64,000 bases of DNA from Siphonodentalium dalli (GCA_032622095.1 CP136066.1:50242480-50306479), one strand, 5' to 3'; shown: positions 12,740 through 25,150, numbered from the stretch's first letter. Program-made: numbers and translations. Notes: generated by a model not told the origin, from the letters alone.

Positions 12740-13160
12740 TTTACCATTTTCCATATTTTGGCGGCCATTTTGGCAGCCATATTGAGCCAAAGTAAGAATT
12801 TTGGTTCCAGTCAGTTGGAATATTCATAGGTAATGGCATGCCTCACTTAATTGCAACCTGCTGTTCATTTCTTGTTGAAATATGACTAGAATCCCAGTTG
12901 TGATTTTTTGTGAAATTTTATACCACGTTCTGTAAAATCGAATTTTTGAGGGATGACAAGCAGGTAGGACCCCAATAATTGCATATTTAATTGCTCCAAT
13001 GATCAGTTAATATACAAAATACAAAATAAAGTCATATTACTCAACCAGTTCCAAACAGCATGAACTTATCTAGAAGATATTTGTGAAAAAATGTCATATT
13101 TTCATCTTCCGGCGGCCATTTTGGTTGCATCTTGGATGGTGAGTTTCAATTTTGGCCCAA
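12740..13160. repeat. Fragments with GGCGGCCATTTTGG motif
   Basis: ATTTTGGCGGCCATTTTGG near 12,756 and GGCGGCCATTTTGGTTGCAT near 13,112, with related surrounding text. A diverged pair of a dispersed or tandem repeat. Confidence 0.4.
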
Positions 13161-14271
13161 AATAGTGTCATTATGTCTTAGCTTCATGAAAATATATACA
13201 TTTGTATACATTTTACTAGATTAGTCATGTGAATTTGCAACAAATTCCAAGTACCTGTGGTTTTACGTCTGGGAACAAATTGGGGGGGGGGGTATACTTT
13301 TTAGGGCGCTATAAAAAAAATTGCTCAAGGCTGACAGATGGCCAGCCGATAAAATCTTGATGTCGGATACCTGAATTTACAAAATCTGCAGAGAAAAAAA
13401 CTTTATACGCCAAAAGACGCATCCGTGAGCTGGCGACCGGACTTATGGGAGGTATACACAGGAGGCGTGAAGCGCAATAGACCACTGCATTGTAATAGAG
13501 TAGATTATACCCGTGTGCTCATTACCGATGGGTGATTGGGTTTGATCAGAATGGTATTCAATATAATACTCCAGCGATTTTGCATGACAACCCAACTAGA
13601 AATTGAAATACATCTTAAAGCTTTGAATTGTTGGAACAGACGATAACCATTGATGACATATAACACAATGCACGAACGGTTGCGACGTACTCACTGAGCG
13701 ATTATTTAAAGGATACCGATTACCACTAATACAATTGAACACGGATTACCCATGCACTAGCGATAACATATCAATGAGTGTCTCCGAGGAATATTTTTTT
13801 TCATTGGTCAATCAAGTCACATGTGGTAAACCTATTATTTTATTGGTCACCATGCATGTAAACGAGTCGTTGCAAGAGGTCGCCTTTTCACTGTAAGAAT
13901 AAGAGTGGAGGTCTATGGTAATCGACACCTTCTGTGTGCCCCACATAACCTTGTACACGTGTTCAAACACGGCAATTGTAAATCTATAGTACATGCCCCT
14001 GGACGTGTACCCGTAATTATGTTGGATGGCACGGGCCACAGTGAAAACACATAAAGAGCGTAAATCTGGTCTGCAAATAGGTACATATTGAACCTAATAA
14101 AATTTAATAATAAAAAAAAGGTTTTAATAAAAAAAAATTATAAAACTAACGACGTTATAGCCTCCACCGGGGTACCCCGAGTCACCACACCAAATTTGGT
14201 TGAAATCGGTCTAGGGGTTTGGGAGAAAAATCCGAACAGAACGACAGAAGGACATATCCCAGCCTGTTATA

Positions 14272-14432
14272 TAAGGATTAATTGTCATGTGGACCGTTTT
14301 TATGGAGATGTAACCGTGAGGTAAGTGGTCATAACTTGTGTAAAACCCGAAGTGTTTTACATACAAGTTATGACTACTTACCTCACGGTTACATCTCCAT
14401 AAAAACAGTCCACATGACAGTTAATCCTTATA
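14272..14432. repeat. Large palindrome, arms of about 75 bp
   Basis: TAAGGATTAATTGTCATGTG... and its near-complement ...CACATGACAGTTAATCCTTA flank a short centre at about 14,348. The arms carry AGATGTAACCGTGAGGTAAG. Likely a foldback MITE. Confidence 0.88.
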
Positions 14433-15744
14433 TTTATATACATTTATCGAAAAAGCCACTTTTGTAAATCGTGACAAAACCAGCTCAAAATATCCCATAG
14501 CACCCTTGGCAAAATTTAACAGGAACAATTTCTTTATATTGAAGCCTGATGATTTACTAAGTCAATCCTGCGCGAGTCCAAATGCGCCCAAAACATTACG
14601 CGTTTTTCTTTCCGGTATCGGTGACGCGTCGATGTAATTATGGGGTTGCAGTTATGAGCTGTTGCGCGTTCACCGAGAAAATAATTGCAACTAGTCACGT
14701 GGGCGCCGACCAATCGAAATGCTGGATTTAGTGATAATCACACTTAGTATGTAAATATATATAGATAAGCGTTTTATGAATAAAATGTTTTCCTCAACTG
14801 AACGGGAATTTCCATTGTCAATGCAATTATTCGAGGTAAATCTATTAAATAGGAAATCTTATGTGTTATACTCACCCCGGGCATTCTTTTGAAGTGTCTG
14901 TGAAAATGAAAATAAGAATTAAAAATGCACAGGCAACACTTCTAACAACAACAACAATAACAACACAATTCTATAAAATGTTTTGCAGACATGTTTGCCG
15001 TATTGTTCCCATAACCAAAAAAAAAAGAAATAAAGTACAATAGAAACATATGGTATGGCACATATTCACCCCCCGTGTACGTGATATCGCCAAACCCGAG
15101 GGTATCACCAAACCAGACGATGCGGTTTTGATAAATGAACATATCTTCCTTCAGATGAATATGTATATCTCCCAGTGATATCCACTATTCAAAACATATT
15201 TTCGCAAAGCGGAATGTTCCCTCAATGGGATAGCGACCATAGCTTGCTCTCACCCCAATAAATTTAATAGAAATTCTGGCTCATTTACGATTTTATCCTA
15301 AATAGTAGACACTTTTTGACGTTAGGTAGTTCGTTTGAAACATAAGTATCACCCATAGATTGCGGATAATGCGTGTATCAATAGAAAATTATTATATGTT
15401 TAATTAACCATAAAATTGTCTAGCCTGCAGAGCGGTTCGAAAAAATACTATATGCGTCCAAGTGTGGGTACCCACCATAATTTCGGGTATCAAAGCCGCA
15501 TATCGAGATGTCGTCAACCAGATATGGGATGTCAAAGATGCGAATGATATACTTCATTTTGATATTTCATGTAAAAATTGAAGAAAAAAAATGTTTTAAA
15601 TCATGGGGAAGATATTTTCCAGTGACAGAAGTTCATTTTGATTAATATCTCTTCATTAATACAGAACATTCAGGTAAGATATAATTATGGCATGTTTAAG
15701 ATACATGCATAATCTGAATTAACACCCCAAATTATTATTTCTTC

Positions 15745-16610
15745 TTTGGCTTCGGGGGGGGGGGGGGTAAAAATTATTTGATTCGAGTCGAGGAACCCAC
15801 CTATCTAAGCTCAGAGTTATCAGACATCAATTTTTGAAATATTTTATTTTTCATCACCTGGAATATTTAGCGGCATAGTAAATATTCGACGAGCCGGCCA
15901 ACATACTCTCGATCGCTACCAATTGCGTTGAACAAAATGTCGGAATATAGAGGATCTCCAATGAAGTATGTTGGGATACCAAATTTTATGAAACGAGTTT
16001 GATAAATTTGATTCACAACGAGTCGTAAATATCTTATATCCCAACATAATGAGCTGAAGAGCTTATATATCACATGAAAAAAACTAGAGCTTTATGCCTT
16101 TTCAACAAATCAAAATCTTTAAAAGAAGCTGAAAAATGCATGTAAAATGCATACATGCACGGCGTTGGCTAAGACGCTTCACAACCATATACGACAGTAT
16201 TTCGCGCTCTGCCTTGCGACAGATAGTCCCAACAATTTGCTTATTTGTTTAGTGTAACTAAGTTGGACAATAATTGAACTTTAATGAACAAACCAATCAT
16301 TTTGCGATGTCAGTTATTGGTGTCAAGCGCGGCTTTTCTAAACGGTATTAATCTGCGCGGTAATTTACTTGGCGCGATGCCAAGTATCACGGGCAGTGAT
16401 AGATAAGAAAATATCTAATGGATTTTTCAATGTTATTATAGGGGTTTCATGTGATATATATTTATTATATAATTGTATACTCGAGTTGACAGTGGTTAGC
16501 ATTATTTTTTGGTAATTAATCGATTATGATAGCTAAAGCATCTTTTGAAGAAATGTTGTTGTTGGAATTTGATACGGAGGACCATCGAATCCGATGTTAA
16601 AGCTTGTTCA
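15745..16610 (+). mobile_element. Diverged copy of the GGTACTCAATCC MITE family
   Basis: Matches to the intact copies at both sides: TTTGGCTTCGGGGG through CACCTGGAATATTTAG on the left, and TTGACAGTGGTTAGCATTAT through AATGTTGTTGTTGGAAT on the right. About 500 bp of other sequence lies between, and no terminal inverted repeat is left. Confidence 0.55.
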
Positions 16611-16659
16611 TACACTAGCAAGTTTGCAAGTTATAGTGCCAGAATATGAACGGAAACAA

Positions 16660-17065
16660 GCATATAAAAATGCTAGATCATGCCATGAATCTCTACTCTG
16701 GCTAACGCCCGTAGAGATCATATTCCACCAGTACAAAACGAAGGTCCCAACTCGACATTTCAAGATTTAAGTGAATTCGCTTACAATTAGGGAATTTACC
16801 TTGGGTAATTACTCGATGTGTATTTCGATATCGGCTCACAAAAGTCAGGGAAAAGAATGCAACTTTGAGTTGTGACATTCACCCAGTAAAATACATTATT
16901 AAGGAACAGATAATAACTAAGAAATATATTCCCAGCGTTATTTGTTCGACTTTTAAGGTTCCCTGTCCAAACTTCAAAAGTTCCAAGGTTTTGTACTGGT
17001 GGAATATGATATCTGCGGGCGTTAGCCAGAGTAGCGGCTCATGGCATAATCTAATAAAATACATC
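16660..17065. repeat. Inverted repeat of about 80-bp arms
   Basis: Left: CTCTGGCTAACGCCCGTAGA, then ATATTCCACCAGTACAAAAC. Right: GTTTTGTACTGGTGGAATAT, then GCGGGCGTTAGCCAGAGTAG. Arms extend to CATGCCATGA / TCATGGCAT. A MITE-like foldback inside the putative intron. Confidence 0.8.
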
Positions 17066-17462
17066 TGTACCACAGCTAACTACATGCTTAGTAAAATCTA
17101 TGTAGTTCCACCTGTAGCGGTGCTACCGGAATTTACCTGCAAAGAACATGAAATTACATCGCAAGAATCAATCTCATACCGGTATTTGAAGTCAAATGCC
17201 AGTAACACCGTTGCAAGTGGAACTACAGAACGGTTACTTCTCAAATTCTGGCAACATGTGGTTTTATATGACGAAATGCCTGCAAAACATTCCGCGCAAA
17301 CTTGCCAGCGTATATGCACATACACTTAGCGAACAGTTTAGGCCATATATGCTCTAATAGTATGGTCGTCAGGCAGTTAGATCGGAATACATTGGTAAAG
17401 AAGCCGTTTTTGGTCTCAAAATGGCAGTCGAAAAATATTTTTAATTTGATCTAAAACAACAA

Positions 17463-18096
17463 ATCCCCCCACCATACTTACTGGTTAATTCCCCACCATA
17501 TTTACTGGTTAATTTCCCACCATACTTACTGGTTAATTTCCCACCATACTTACTGGTTAATTCCTCACCATACTTACTGGTTAATTCCCCACCATACTTA
17601 CTGGTTAATTCCCCACCATACTTTACTGGTTAATTCCTCACCATACTTACTGGTTAATTCCTCACCATACTTACTGGTTAATTCCCCACCATACTTACTC
17701 TTTAACTCCCCCGCCATACTAACTGGTTAATTCCCCATCATACTTACTCTTTAATTCCCCGCCATAGTTACTGTTTAATTCCCCACCATACTTACTGGTT
17801 AATTCCCCACCATATTTAATCTTTAATTCCCCACCATACTTACTGGTTAATTCCCCACCATACTTACTCTTTAATTCCCCACATACTTACTGGTTAATTC
17901 CCCACCATACTTACTGGTTAATTCCCCGCCACACTTACTGGTTAATTCCCCACCATACTTACTGGTTACTTCCCCACCATACTTACTAGTTAATTCCCCA
18001 TCATACTTACTGGTTAATTCCCCACCATACTTACTGGTTAATTCCCCACCATACTTAATGGTAAATTCCCCACCATACTTACTGGTTAATTCCCAA
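17463..18096. repeat. 24-bp minisatellite, about 26 copies
   Basis: The unit TTCCCCACCATACTTACTGG plus TTAA is repeated head to tail with few changes. Because 24 is a multiple of 3, the minus strand reads as an octapeptide repeat (GELTSKYG) over 17,871-18,152. No start, splice or domain context supports it being a protein, and there are no spacers, so it is not a CRISPR array. Confidence 0.97.
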
Positions 18097-18159
18097 CGGG
18101 GTATACGATGGAAATTGGAAATGGGATGCATGTGATAATAGGAAATCACCACAAAATGA

Positions 18160-19400
18160 CAAAGATGTGGGTAGGTGTAAATTAGAACTATGCCATTTTA
18201 TTGGTTTCATTTCTTTTGCATTGAAGTGACGAAACGATAGTAAATGTTGCTGATAACAAATTTATAATAATTATTTCTCTCCTCAATTATATGAAGAATT
18301 ACACGAATAACATAAAACATATCGAAAAATGAACAGTACAATAGAAACGAACATATACCCATTGATTATGCGACCACCAATATGGCCACAGTTTCCCAGC
18401 CCAGACCTATACACATCATGCACATAGTTAAACGGCTCAGTGTCCACCCCTCCATGTCCAATATACTGTTTGAAATACATCTAAGGAAGTGTATAGCCGT
18501 TCCTTGGATAATGACATAAAAGAATCAGTGCACTGAGAATGATGAATGTGTACACCCACCAAATATGCATGGACGGAATAGGGGCTATGGCCATAACATT
18601 GACAAACTATTTCGACAGTAGGGAATTTCATGGCTGCCACGACATCAATTGGCTTTTTTCTCCACCCAGTATGTAGTGCGAAGTATCTTGCTTTTATACG
18701 AAAATCTTTGCTTGTGTGCGAAGTTCGACATCCAAGCTCTCAGCTGTGAAACGTATACGCGATATGTTTGGATCAAGTGTTGATAATTGAATATCCGTCG
18801 ATGTACTTGGCTGTATTTTGGTTACATTTATAGCATTTCTTCGAACTTGTTATGATATGCTCGTAGCGAATTTCTGCATATATAGACATGCATGTTGGTC
18901 TGATTTTTGCGATGAACAGTGGGCACATAATATTGAACTGGGATTGGGTGTATAAACGAGATATACACGCATTCAGAAAAGTGTCCACACCATAGGTTTT
19001 CTGGATGGTTACCACACAGATTTGTACGATAAAAAGATTTTTTATTTGCGCATTGGCAAAATTTTCCAATAAATAGCTAGAACAGTTTTCTTTTTTCAAA
19101 TTCCAAGCTAATAGGTGTTCATAGAAATAAATTATCGCCCTCTCGCATGGCGTTAATGCCACCAACATTCGCTCGTCTGTTTGAGTGAAATTTACATACA
19201 TGTATAACCGGGAGCGATGGTGAGAGCTGTTTTCCCGCCGCGGTGAGCCGCTATACACAGCGCTACCGCAACGCACACATCCGGTGCAAGGAGTGAACAA
19301 CTTAAGTTGAATATTTTATGCAAAGCAATTTTGATTTGAGATACTTTAGATATATAGTTTAATTTCGCAACCACTACTTAGAACACACTACTTGGTTTTT
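18160..19400. other. No recognisable gene
   Basis: A 175-codon open frame on the minus strand (18,773-19,300) has no recognisable family; it starts inside the putative intron and is not joined by good splice sites. Nothing else seen. Confidence 0.4.
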
Positions 19401-19408
19401 GTTTTTAA

Positions 19409-19770
19409 AGGTACTCAATCCGATTAAGCGCCCCTCAATTACTATCTATTTGGCTTCGGAGGTAAAAAAATATATTTGATTCGAGTCCAGGAACTCACAC
19501 ATCAAAGCTCTGAGTGATCAGATATAGATTTTTTAAATCTATTATTTTTCACCACTTGGAATATTTAGTGGCCCAATAACAGTCGTCGGGAAGAATGTCT
19601 CGGACCAAATTGCGGATGAAGATGAATAACTCTAAAATTAAGTGGCTTTTTTGTGTCAGATATTTGACAAACCGGCAAAACAGGTTTTGGTCAATTTTAT
19701 ACTATAGTTGACTGTGGTTAGCATTATTTTTGGGCAATTAATCGATTCTGATAATATGAGTACATTTGAC
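19409..19770 (+). mobile_element. MITE, GGTACTCAATCC family, right end decayed
   Basis: Starts after TTAA with AGGTACTCAATCCGATTAAG. The right end is decayed (GAGTACATTTGACC). It ends about 55 bp from the PAN exon's donor site. Confidence 0.8.
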
Positions 19771-19825
19771 CAAATGTAGATTTAAAATGGTCATGGGTTG
19801 GAATATTGAGAATAGACTAGCTCAC

Positions 19826-20125
19826 CTGCTTTCTCATGAAAACGGCACTGGTATCCTCCTCGAGCTCACCCGCGGCTCCACACGAAAGAAAACAGTTTTG
19901 GTCAGTGTCAAGTCCCACAAAGAATGTCGCTGTCCTGCACCAGTTTTGTCGAAGGCATCTAGACGCGCACGATGTCTCAGAAACGGCGCCCGTCCCAACA
20001 GCGTGAGAGATGTTGAAACTTTTTTCCTTCCAACCAGGAATTATTTCAAATGTTCTGTTCTGTGATTTGGCAGCTATTTCCTCTATAAGAGGGGAACAGG
20101 CAACAAGAATCAGAAAAATGTTCAT
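19826..20125 (-). CDS. Signal peptide plus PAN/Apple-like domain, first exon
   Basis: 100 codons from ATG at 20,125. Residues 1-19 form a hydrophobic signal peptide. Residues ~25-100 resemble a PAN/Apple module: cysteines at 53, 57, 63, 78 and 82, with SCASRCLRQNWCRTATFF at 52-69 being the usual CxxxC..C..F core. The exon ends AAAGCAG at 19,826 before GTGAGC, a strong donor in phase 0; reading on hits a stop after two codons. The secreted PAN start fits the fibrinogen exon 7.4 kb downstream on the same strand, a combination found in invertebrate lectin-like proteins. The link is an inference, and an intermediate exon is required by phase. Confidence 0.75.
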
Positions 20126-20146
20126 ATTGTCACGTCCATAAAATGC

Positions 20147-20158
20147 TATATATATATA
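20147..20158 (-). promoter_or_regulatory. Possible TATA box of the PAN/FReD gene
   Basis: An alternating TATATATATATA run 22-33 bp upstream of the ATG on the minus strand. If it works as a TATA box, the start site falls almost at the ATG, giving a very short leader. It may instead be chance or part of the leader. Confidence 0.3.
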
Positions 20159-20169
20159 GGCACCGGCGT

Positions 20170-21055
20170 GTTAGTGATAGCTTTATAATATGGTTTCGGA
20201 ACTCTGCGTGTACACGTCTTCCAGCTCTCGGGACGTCTTTATAATCTGGTTTCCGAGCTGTGCAGGGATGCGTCTTTCAGCTCTTGTGGCGTCTTTCAAT
20301 GTCAGTATGGGAATCTTATACAAACGATCTATAGCCAATTGTCTGAACATGACGCATATCCGGCCATTTACAGTTTTACATTAAAGTCTTGCACCTCAGT
20401 GGGCGTCTTGGAAGTTTCGATTTGAAAACCATATATAGGCACAATGACACAAATAGTTTGTCAGCGACCACACAACGTGGTTTTGTCCGTGAAGTACATT
20501 TGCTTAAAATCGGTGCACTTTATTTTATTTTAACTATATTTCTCAGGTTCTTTCCAGACAATCGGTTAATCTTCACATGGGAAATGTACGATTGGTATAT
20601 ACGTGGACAAACAGGAAACATTAGAGAAGAACGATGTTGAGGACGAAATCTAATCAATACGATTCGTACAAAACGCGACAGAATATATAGACCTCACTGT
20701 CATACGCCTACTGGATCCCGCTAAATTGTTTTTAAAAGCCAGTGGTTGTGTTAACCATATATTCATCTACGATTTTCACATTGTTATATTGGAAAAATCG
20801 TTGAACAGATTTATTGGATATGCTGAGTTTATTTTAATGTATAAAGGTCCGTACGTGGCTACATGTTTGAAACCTGAAATTGTGCTTTCATTGTCACATG
20901 CATGCCGACCCGATTCTCTGATTTAAATACGCCAGCGGCCAAATAGTTGTATATGGACTTTAAATGCAAAATATAGGCGTATTCGACGGCGCACCGATTT
21001 TTTTCAGCAAGGAACAATAAAGAGTGTTCCTGCTAGTCCGTTCCTATAGCTGTGT
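20170..21055. other. Upstream flank, no gene seen
   Basis: Contains a short direct repeat (CTGGTTTC.GA.CTGTGC type text at 20,190-20,290). Open frames of 64-83 codons have no family resemblance. Confidence 0.4.
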
Positions 21056-21062
21056 GTAATAA

Positions 21063-21502
21063 AGGTACTCAATCCGATTAAGCGCCCCTCAATTACTATT
21101 TATTTGGCTTCGGGGGGGGGGGGTACAAAATATTTGATTCGATTCGAGGAACCCACCCATCAAAGCTCAGAGTGATCAGATATCGATTTTTATTTTTATT
21201 TTTCACCAATTGGAATTTATAGTGGCCCAACAACAGTCGTCGAGAAGAATGTCTCGGATCAATTTGCGGATGAAGATGGATAACATAACATCAAGTGGCT
21301 TTTTTTTTGCGTCAGATATTTGACAAACCGGCAAAATTTCGTTGACAAAATAACAGGTTTTGGGCAATTTTATACTATAGTTGACTGTGGTTAGCATTAT
21401 TTTTGGGCAATTAATCGGTTCTGATAACTGAAGCGGCATTTTTTTTTAAATGTTGTTGTTGGAATCGGATGATATGGGGACCTTTAAAATGATTGAGTAC
21501 CT
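21063..21502 (+). mobile_element. MITE, GGTACTCAATCC family
   Basis: Ends are AGGTACTCAATCCGATTAAG and GATTGAGTACCT, with TTAA on the right and a mutated ATAA on the left. It has a G-run near 21,113. No coding content. Confidence 0.85.
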
Positions 21503-21689
21503 TTAAAATGAAGAGCGATAATCGTCTAACTTCAATTCAATTCAATTCAATTTTATTTAGTACTATATAAACAACATGATAACTTATAATACAAAAATCA
21601 TACAAAACATAATATATATCTCTGGGAGATGGCATGACCTGGTCGTCTTCTATGGCAAGCCAAACCGCTATTTAATATTAATTTTACTT

Positions 21690-22735
21690 AATTAAAATTA
21701 AATGACACTTTATTTTACTTAAAGGGGTACTGTACGCCAAATCTTGTTGTTGGTTTCTATAGTCTCCGAGTCGGAGAATAAGGTAACAATTTTTCCATTA
21801 TTTGAAAGTCTGTTGAGTACGAAGTCATGTTACGGATGACAAATTTACCGAAATGCAAAAATACAAATTGTCGTTGTCGAGTAATTTTTGTAAAGTTTTC
21901 AACCAAATGAATCAAATAAAAGTTATATTATATGCATACTAGTCCCATATAATCTTTAAGTTATTGTATCGTCGCTAGTCAGTGAGTGGCTTGAGTGTTC
22001 TCCCCGTATCATCATAATATTTTAAGCGATGGTGTGTGCGATCGGTTTAACAATCCAGTATCCCTCAATTACTGTTTTTGATTACGGTAATTCGTAATTT
22101 AATTGACGCCATTTTATGGCTCCAGTCATAAATTCAATTTATATCAAATTATTAACTTTTAAATTATTAAATTTTAAGATAGCCTATTAACCTGAGCGTT
22201 TACAGAATACATCTTCGACTCAAATTACTTATGTTTCTATATATTATCGATATTAGATCGTTGTTGTCACCGGAAATTTAATGAAAATGGCGTACAGTAC
22301 CCCTTTAAGTGAAATAAAATCATATTTTATATTACTTAAGTAATATAACGGTCATTTTTTATTTCAATAAAGTCAATTTTACTTAAGTAAAAATAACAAT
22401 CATACAATGTTTTAACTTAAGTACAATTCTTTTTTTAATTATGTAAAATAAAAAAAGGGCGTAACATAATGGTCATTTTATTTCACTTAAGTAAAATTAG
22501 TGTGCGTTTTAATTTTACTTAAGTAAAATAAAATGTCATTTTATTTTACTTAAGTGTCATTTTATTTCACTTAAATAAAATAAAACCATGTAGATGGCGC
22601 TTTATTTCACTAAAGTAAAATAAAATGACACTTTATTTCACTTAAATAAAATATAATTTCATTTTATTTCACTTAAGTGAAATAAAGTGTCATTTTATTT
22701 TACTTAAGTACAATTAATATTAAATAGCGTTTTGG
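21690..22735. repeat. ACTTAAGT-rich palindromic tandem array, interrupted by a MITE
   Basis: Many diverged units of CATTTTATTTTACTTAAGTA and its complement, unit about 35-40 bp. Each ACTTAAGT is its own complement and offers a TTAA target. The MITE at 21,723-22,304 is inserted in one of these. Confidence 0.85.
21723..22304 (+). mobile_element. TTAA MITE, GTACTGTACGCC family, intact
   Basis: Ends AGGGGTACTGTACGCCA and GGCGTACAGTACCCCT; flanked by TTAA at 21,719-21,722 and 22,305-22,308. 582 bp with no coding content. Joining the flanks restores ACTTAAGTGAAAT, exactly the unit of the host array. piggyBac-like by target site. Confidence 0.92.
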
Positions 22736-22739
22736 CTTG

Positions 22740-23950
22740 CCAGTCTTCCTGCACACTAACAAACTTTTTTTTTGTTTAATAATTTTTATTCAGATCTCAA
22801 TATATAACATCTCAAGTACATGAAACAAATAAATTATATAATCAGTGATGTGTCAATTTATTTATATAGTCCAATGTGAGTTATATCTCTCTTTGTTAAA
22901 TGGTACTGGTGGGGGTAGAATCTAAAAATGTTAATTTATGTCTGGGTTTGTCTCATTTGGGCGATGCCTGGGATCACAGTAAATTTGGCAAACGTAATCG
23001 GGGACCACTCTGAGATACTTCCAAACCCCCACCAGAGACCACGTACAACAGGTTCGCAGAAATCTTTGAAACTGATTGCGTGATATCCCAGGAGGGAAAT
23101 CAGAAGGCACATGCATTGATTGGCTCCCAGACACCTTTCCATGCACTACGCTGTGATATATGATGTAGAATTCAGTTAGTATATTTGCTCTATCAATTAC
23201 CATTTAGGGTTTAACACTCCCAAACTTAGATAATAATATTCCGACTCTGAGCCCATGTGACAGTGTGCGTTGGTGTTACTAGTAAGTTTGTATCTGTAAT
23301 AGTAGTGTGGTCGTTGAAGCTCAATTTGGGGATCAACACGGAATAAATTGGATACAAGCAGATTTTGGTGTCATTCGACACGGAAAAGCCTCAAGAACAA
23401 CATATCCAAAATCTGCAAAAATCCGCTTTGGGGAAACTTTGTTATCCATGATGGCGTCCAACGTGGTTGTCTATATATTACATCAGTTCTCGAAATAAGT
23501 CATAATAAGATACAATGTGGCATCGGAATTACGCAGTCATAGCAGTTCGTGTGAAATTAGAGTACGGGACCGAATAGAGTGACAAGGACAGAAAATTATA
23601 CAATCGCGGTCACGAAATGGCTGTCAAAACGGCCGCAACTCCAAGCCATACCGCGAATAAAGCAACATATTGATTAACCACATAGGAGTGAAAATACGTA
23701 TTGGTAATATACAAGTCTGTTTTATATATCTTTAGGGGTACACATTTCATTAAAACGGATCCTTCTATGGATTTATTGGTCACTGCAACGCAAGTCAAAC
23801 CCCCAACGATTTACGTCTTTAACGTTTGTGTTTTCTACTTATCCAACATCCAACTGTCGGGTTCAAAATAATAATTTCGGGCAAGCAACAAACACAGTTT
23901 TTTTTCGCCACACAGTGCATGGTAGTTTCATTCGGCGTGATGATTAATTA
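22740..23950. other. No recognisable feature
   Basis: Mixed sequence without gene-like splice structure. Short open frames (60-90 codons) overlap on both strands. Confidence 0.4.
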
Positions 23951-23962
23951 TTGAATGCAAGG

Positions 23963-24767
23963 CAGGCTTGTCAACCGGTACCAGTACCGGTACCGGTACC
24001 GGCGGTACTTGGCCGTTTCAACGGTACCGGTTCTGATACTCAGTACCGACGGTTCTCGGTACTCGCCAGACACAGTAAATATATCAGTATAGATCGATTA
24101 AAATTGAAGGAACTTTGCTCTTTTAAGTGTGCCGCAACTGCCGCTTGCATTATGGTATGCTACTAGGTGTCAACGGATCAAGCACGCGGCGACGGATGCC
24201 GAGTCTTGAAGCTGTTATCATGTTATTCAACAATGTATATATGTGTCATTGACTCAATGCGTGTTACATCATAACTTACATATGAGGATTGCAGTCTTGC
24301 AGGTACATAACATTTATTTCAGTTTAAATTGTCATTCACCATATATATATACACCCATCTTTCCGATGTATGTATTTGAGCGCCTGAAGCCCTAAACATA
24401 AAAGTTCTAACACCTATCAGGCTGCCTAAATTATGGCACATTTTAGGTGATTGTTGTGGGTGATAAATCCAACTATTTCAGACTATACTAATGCATGTAT
24501 GTCACACATTTATGTGTGGCTGCTGTGGCATACGTGCATTATGATAGTCTGACATGGTTGTATTTGTCATCCACAACAATCAACAAAAACTGGCACAAAG
24601 TGCCATACATTACCAGTAATTACCACATTAGAATATACTCTTTTAAATGTGTGATATGTAGTGGAATAAACAATACAACACCAGTACCGGTACCGGTACC
24701 GCGGTTCCAACGCAGTACGGATACCGGTACCGACTACCTTGGTTCCGGCGGTACTTTGACAAGCCTG
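23963..24767. mobile_element. hAT-type MITE with GGTACC subterminal repeats
   Basis: Begins CAGGCTTGTCAA and ends TTTGACAAGCCTG, flanked by a perfect 8-bp target duplication ATGCAAGG (23,955-23,962 and 24,768-24,775). Both are hallmarks of the hAT superfamily. Both subterminal zones are packed with GGTACC/GGTACCGGTACC repeats, likely transposase-binding sites. It is 805 bp with no transposase frame, so non-autonomous. The intact duplication marks a young insertion. Confidence 0.93.
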
Positions 24768-24849
24768 ATGCAAGGCAGAAACTGAAGTGCATACACTTGC
24801 GTTATAAATACTAGTTACATTTCCGGAATTTTCAACACTCTCCATGATA

Positions 24850-25150
24850 ATAAATTATACAAATACGTCGCAATGCTTATTATACTATAACGAAACACTG
24901 ATATCTTCAATATATTAGCACTGCATCTCACCAGATCAAAGAGACTGTATCGTACAGTTTATGTAAGACTAATTTTCATGTTGCTACAAACCCGGTTTCT
25001 TAGTAGGCAATTTTGTTCAAATTACTTCAGTCGCCACTTTTCAACTTGAAAATGCTACCACACAATGCACATGCACTATTAGTTTTCAGAATCTTTTAGT
25101 TTGAACATATCTTACGATTACCACTCACATACTCGTGCTACATATCACAG
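24850..25150. other. No recognisable feature
   Basis: AT-rich spacer. Confidence 0.4.

Larger units (their letters stand above)
12380..19825 (-). other. Putative intron region between the PAN and FReD exons
   Basis: About 7.4 kb without a convincing exon. The PAN exon ends in phase 0 and the FReD exon starts in phase 1, so at least one exon with the complementary phases should lie here. An in-frame minus-strand stretch at 17,145-17,279 is bounded by AG and GT, but has the wrong phases (1 in, 0 out). The rest is repeats, listed separately. Confidence 0.5.

Noticed and set aside
17098-17325. Candidate extra exon of the PAN/FReD gene with AG and GT borders
   Set aside because: Its phases (1 in, 0 out) are the opposite of those needed, and the cysteine pattern is not clearly PAN-like.
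17463-18096. Possible CRISPR-like array of 24-bp repeats
   Set aside because: Units are directly adjacent with no spacers, in a eukaryotic genome; it is a minisatellite.
18773-19300. 175-codon open frame as an independent gene
   Set aside because: No domain, no start context, and AT-rich chance-like composition.
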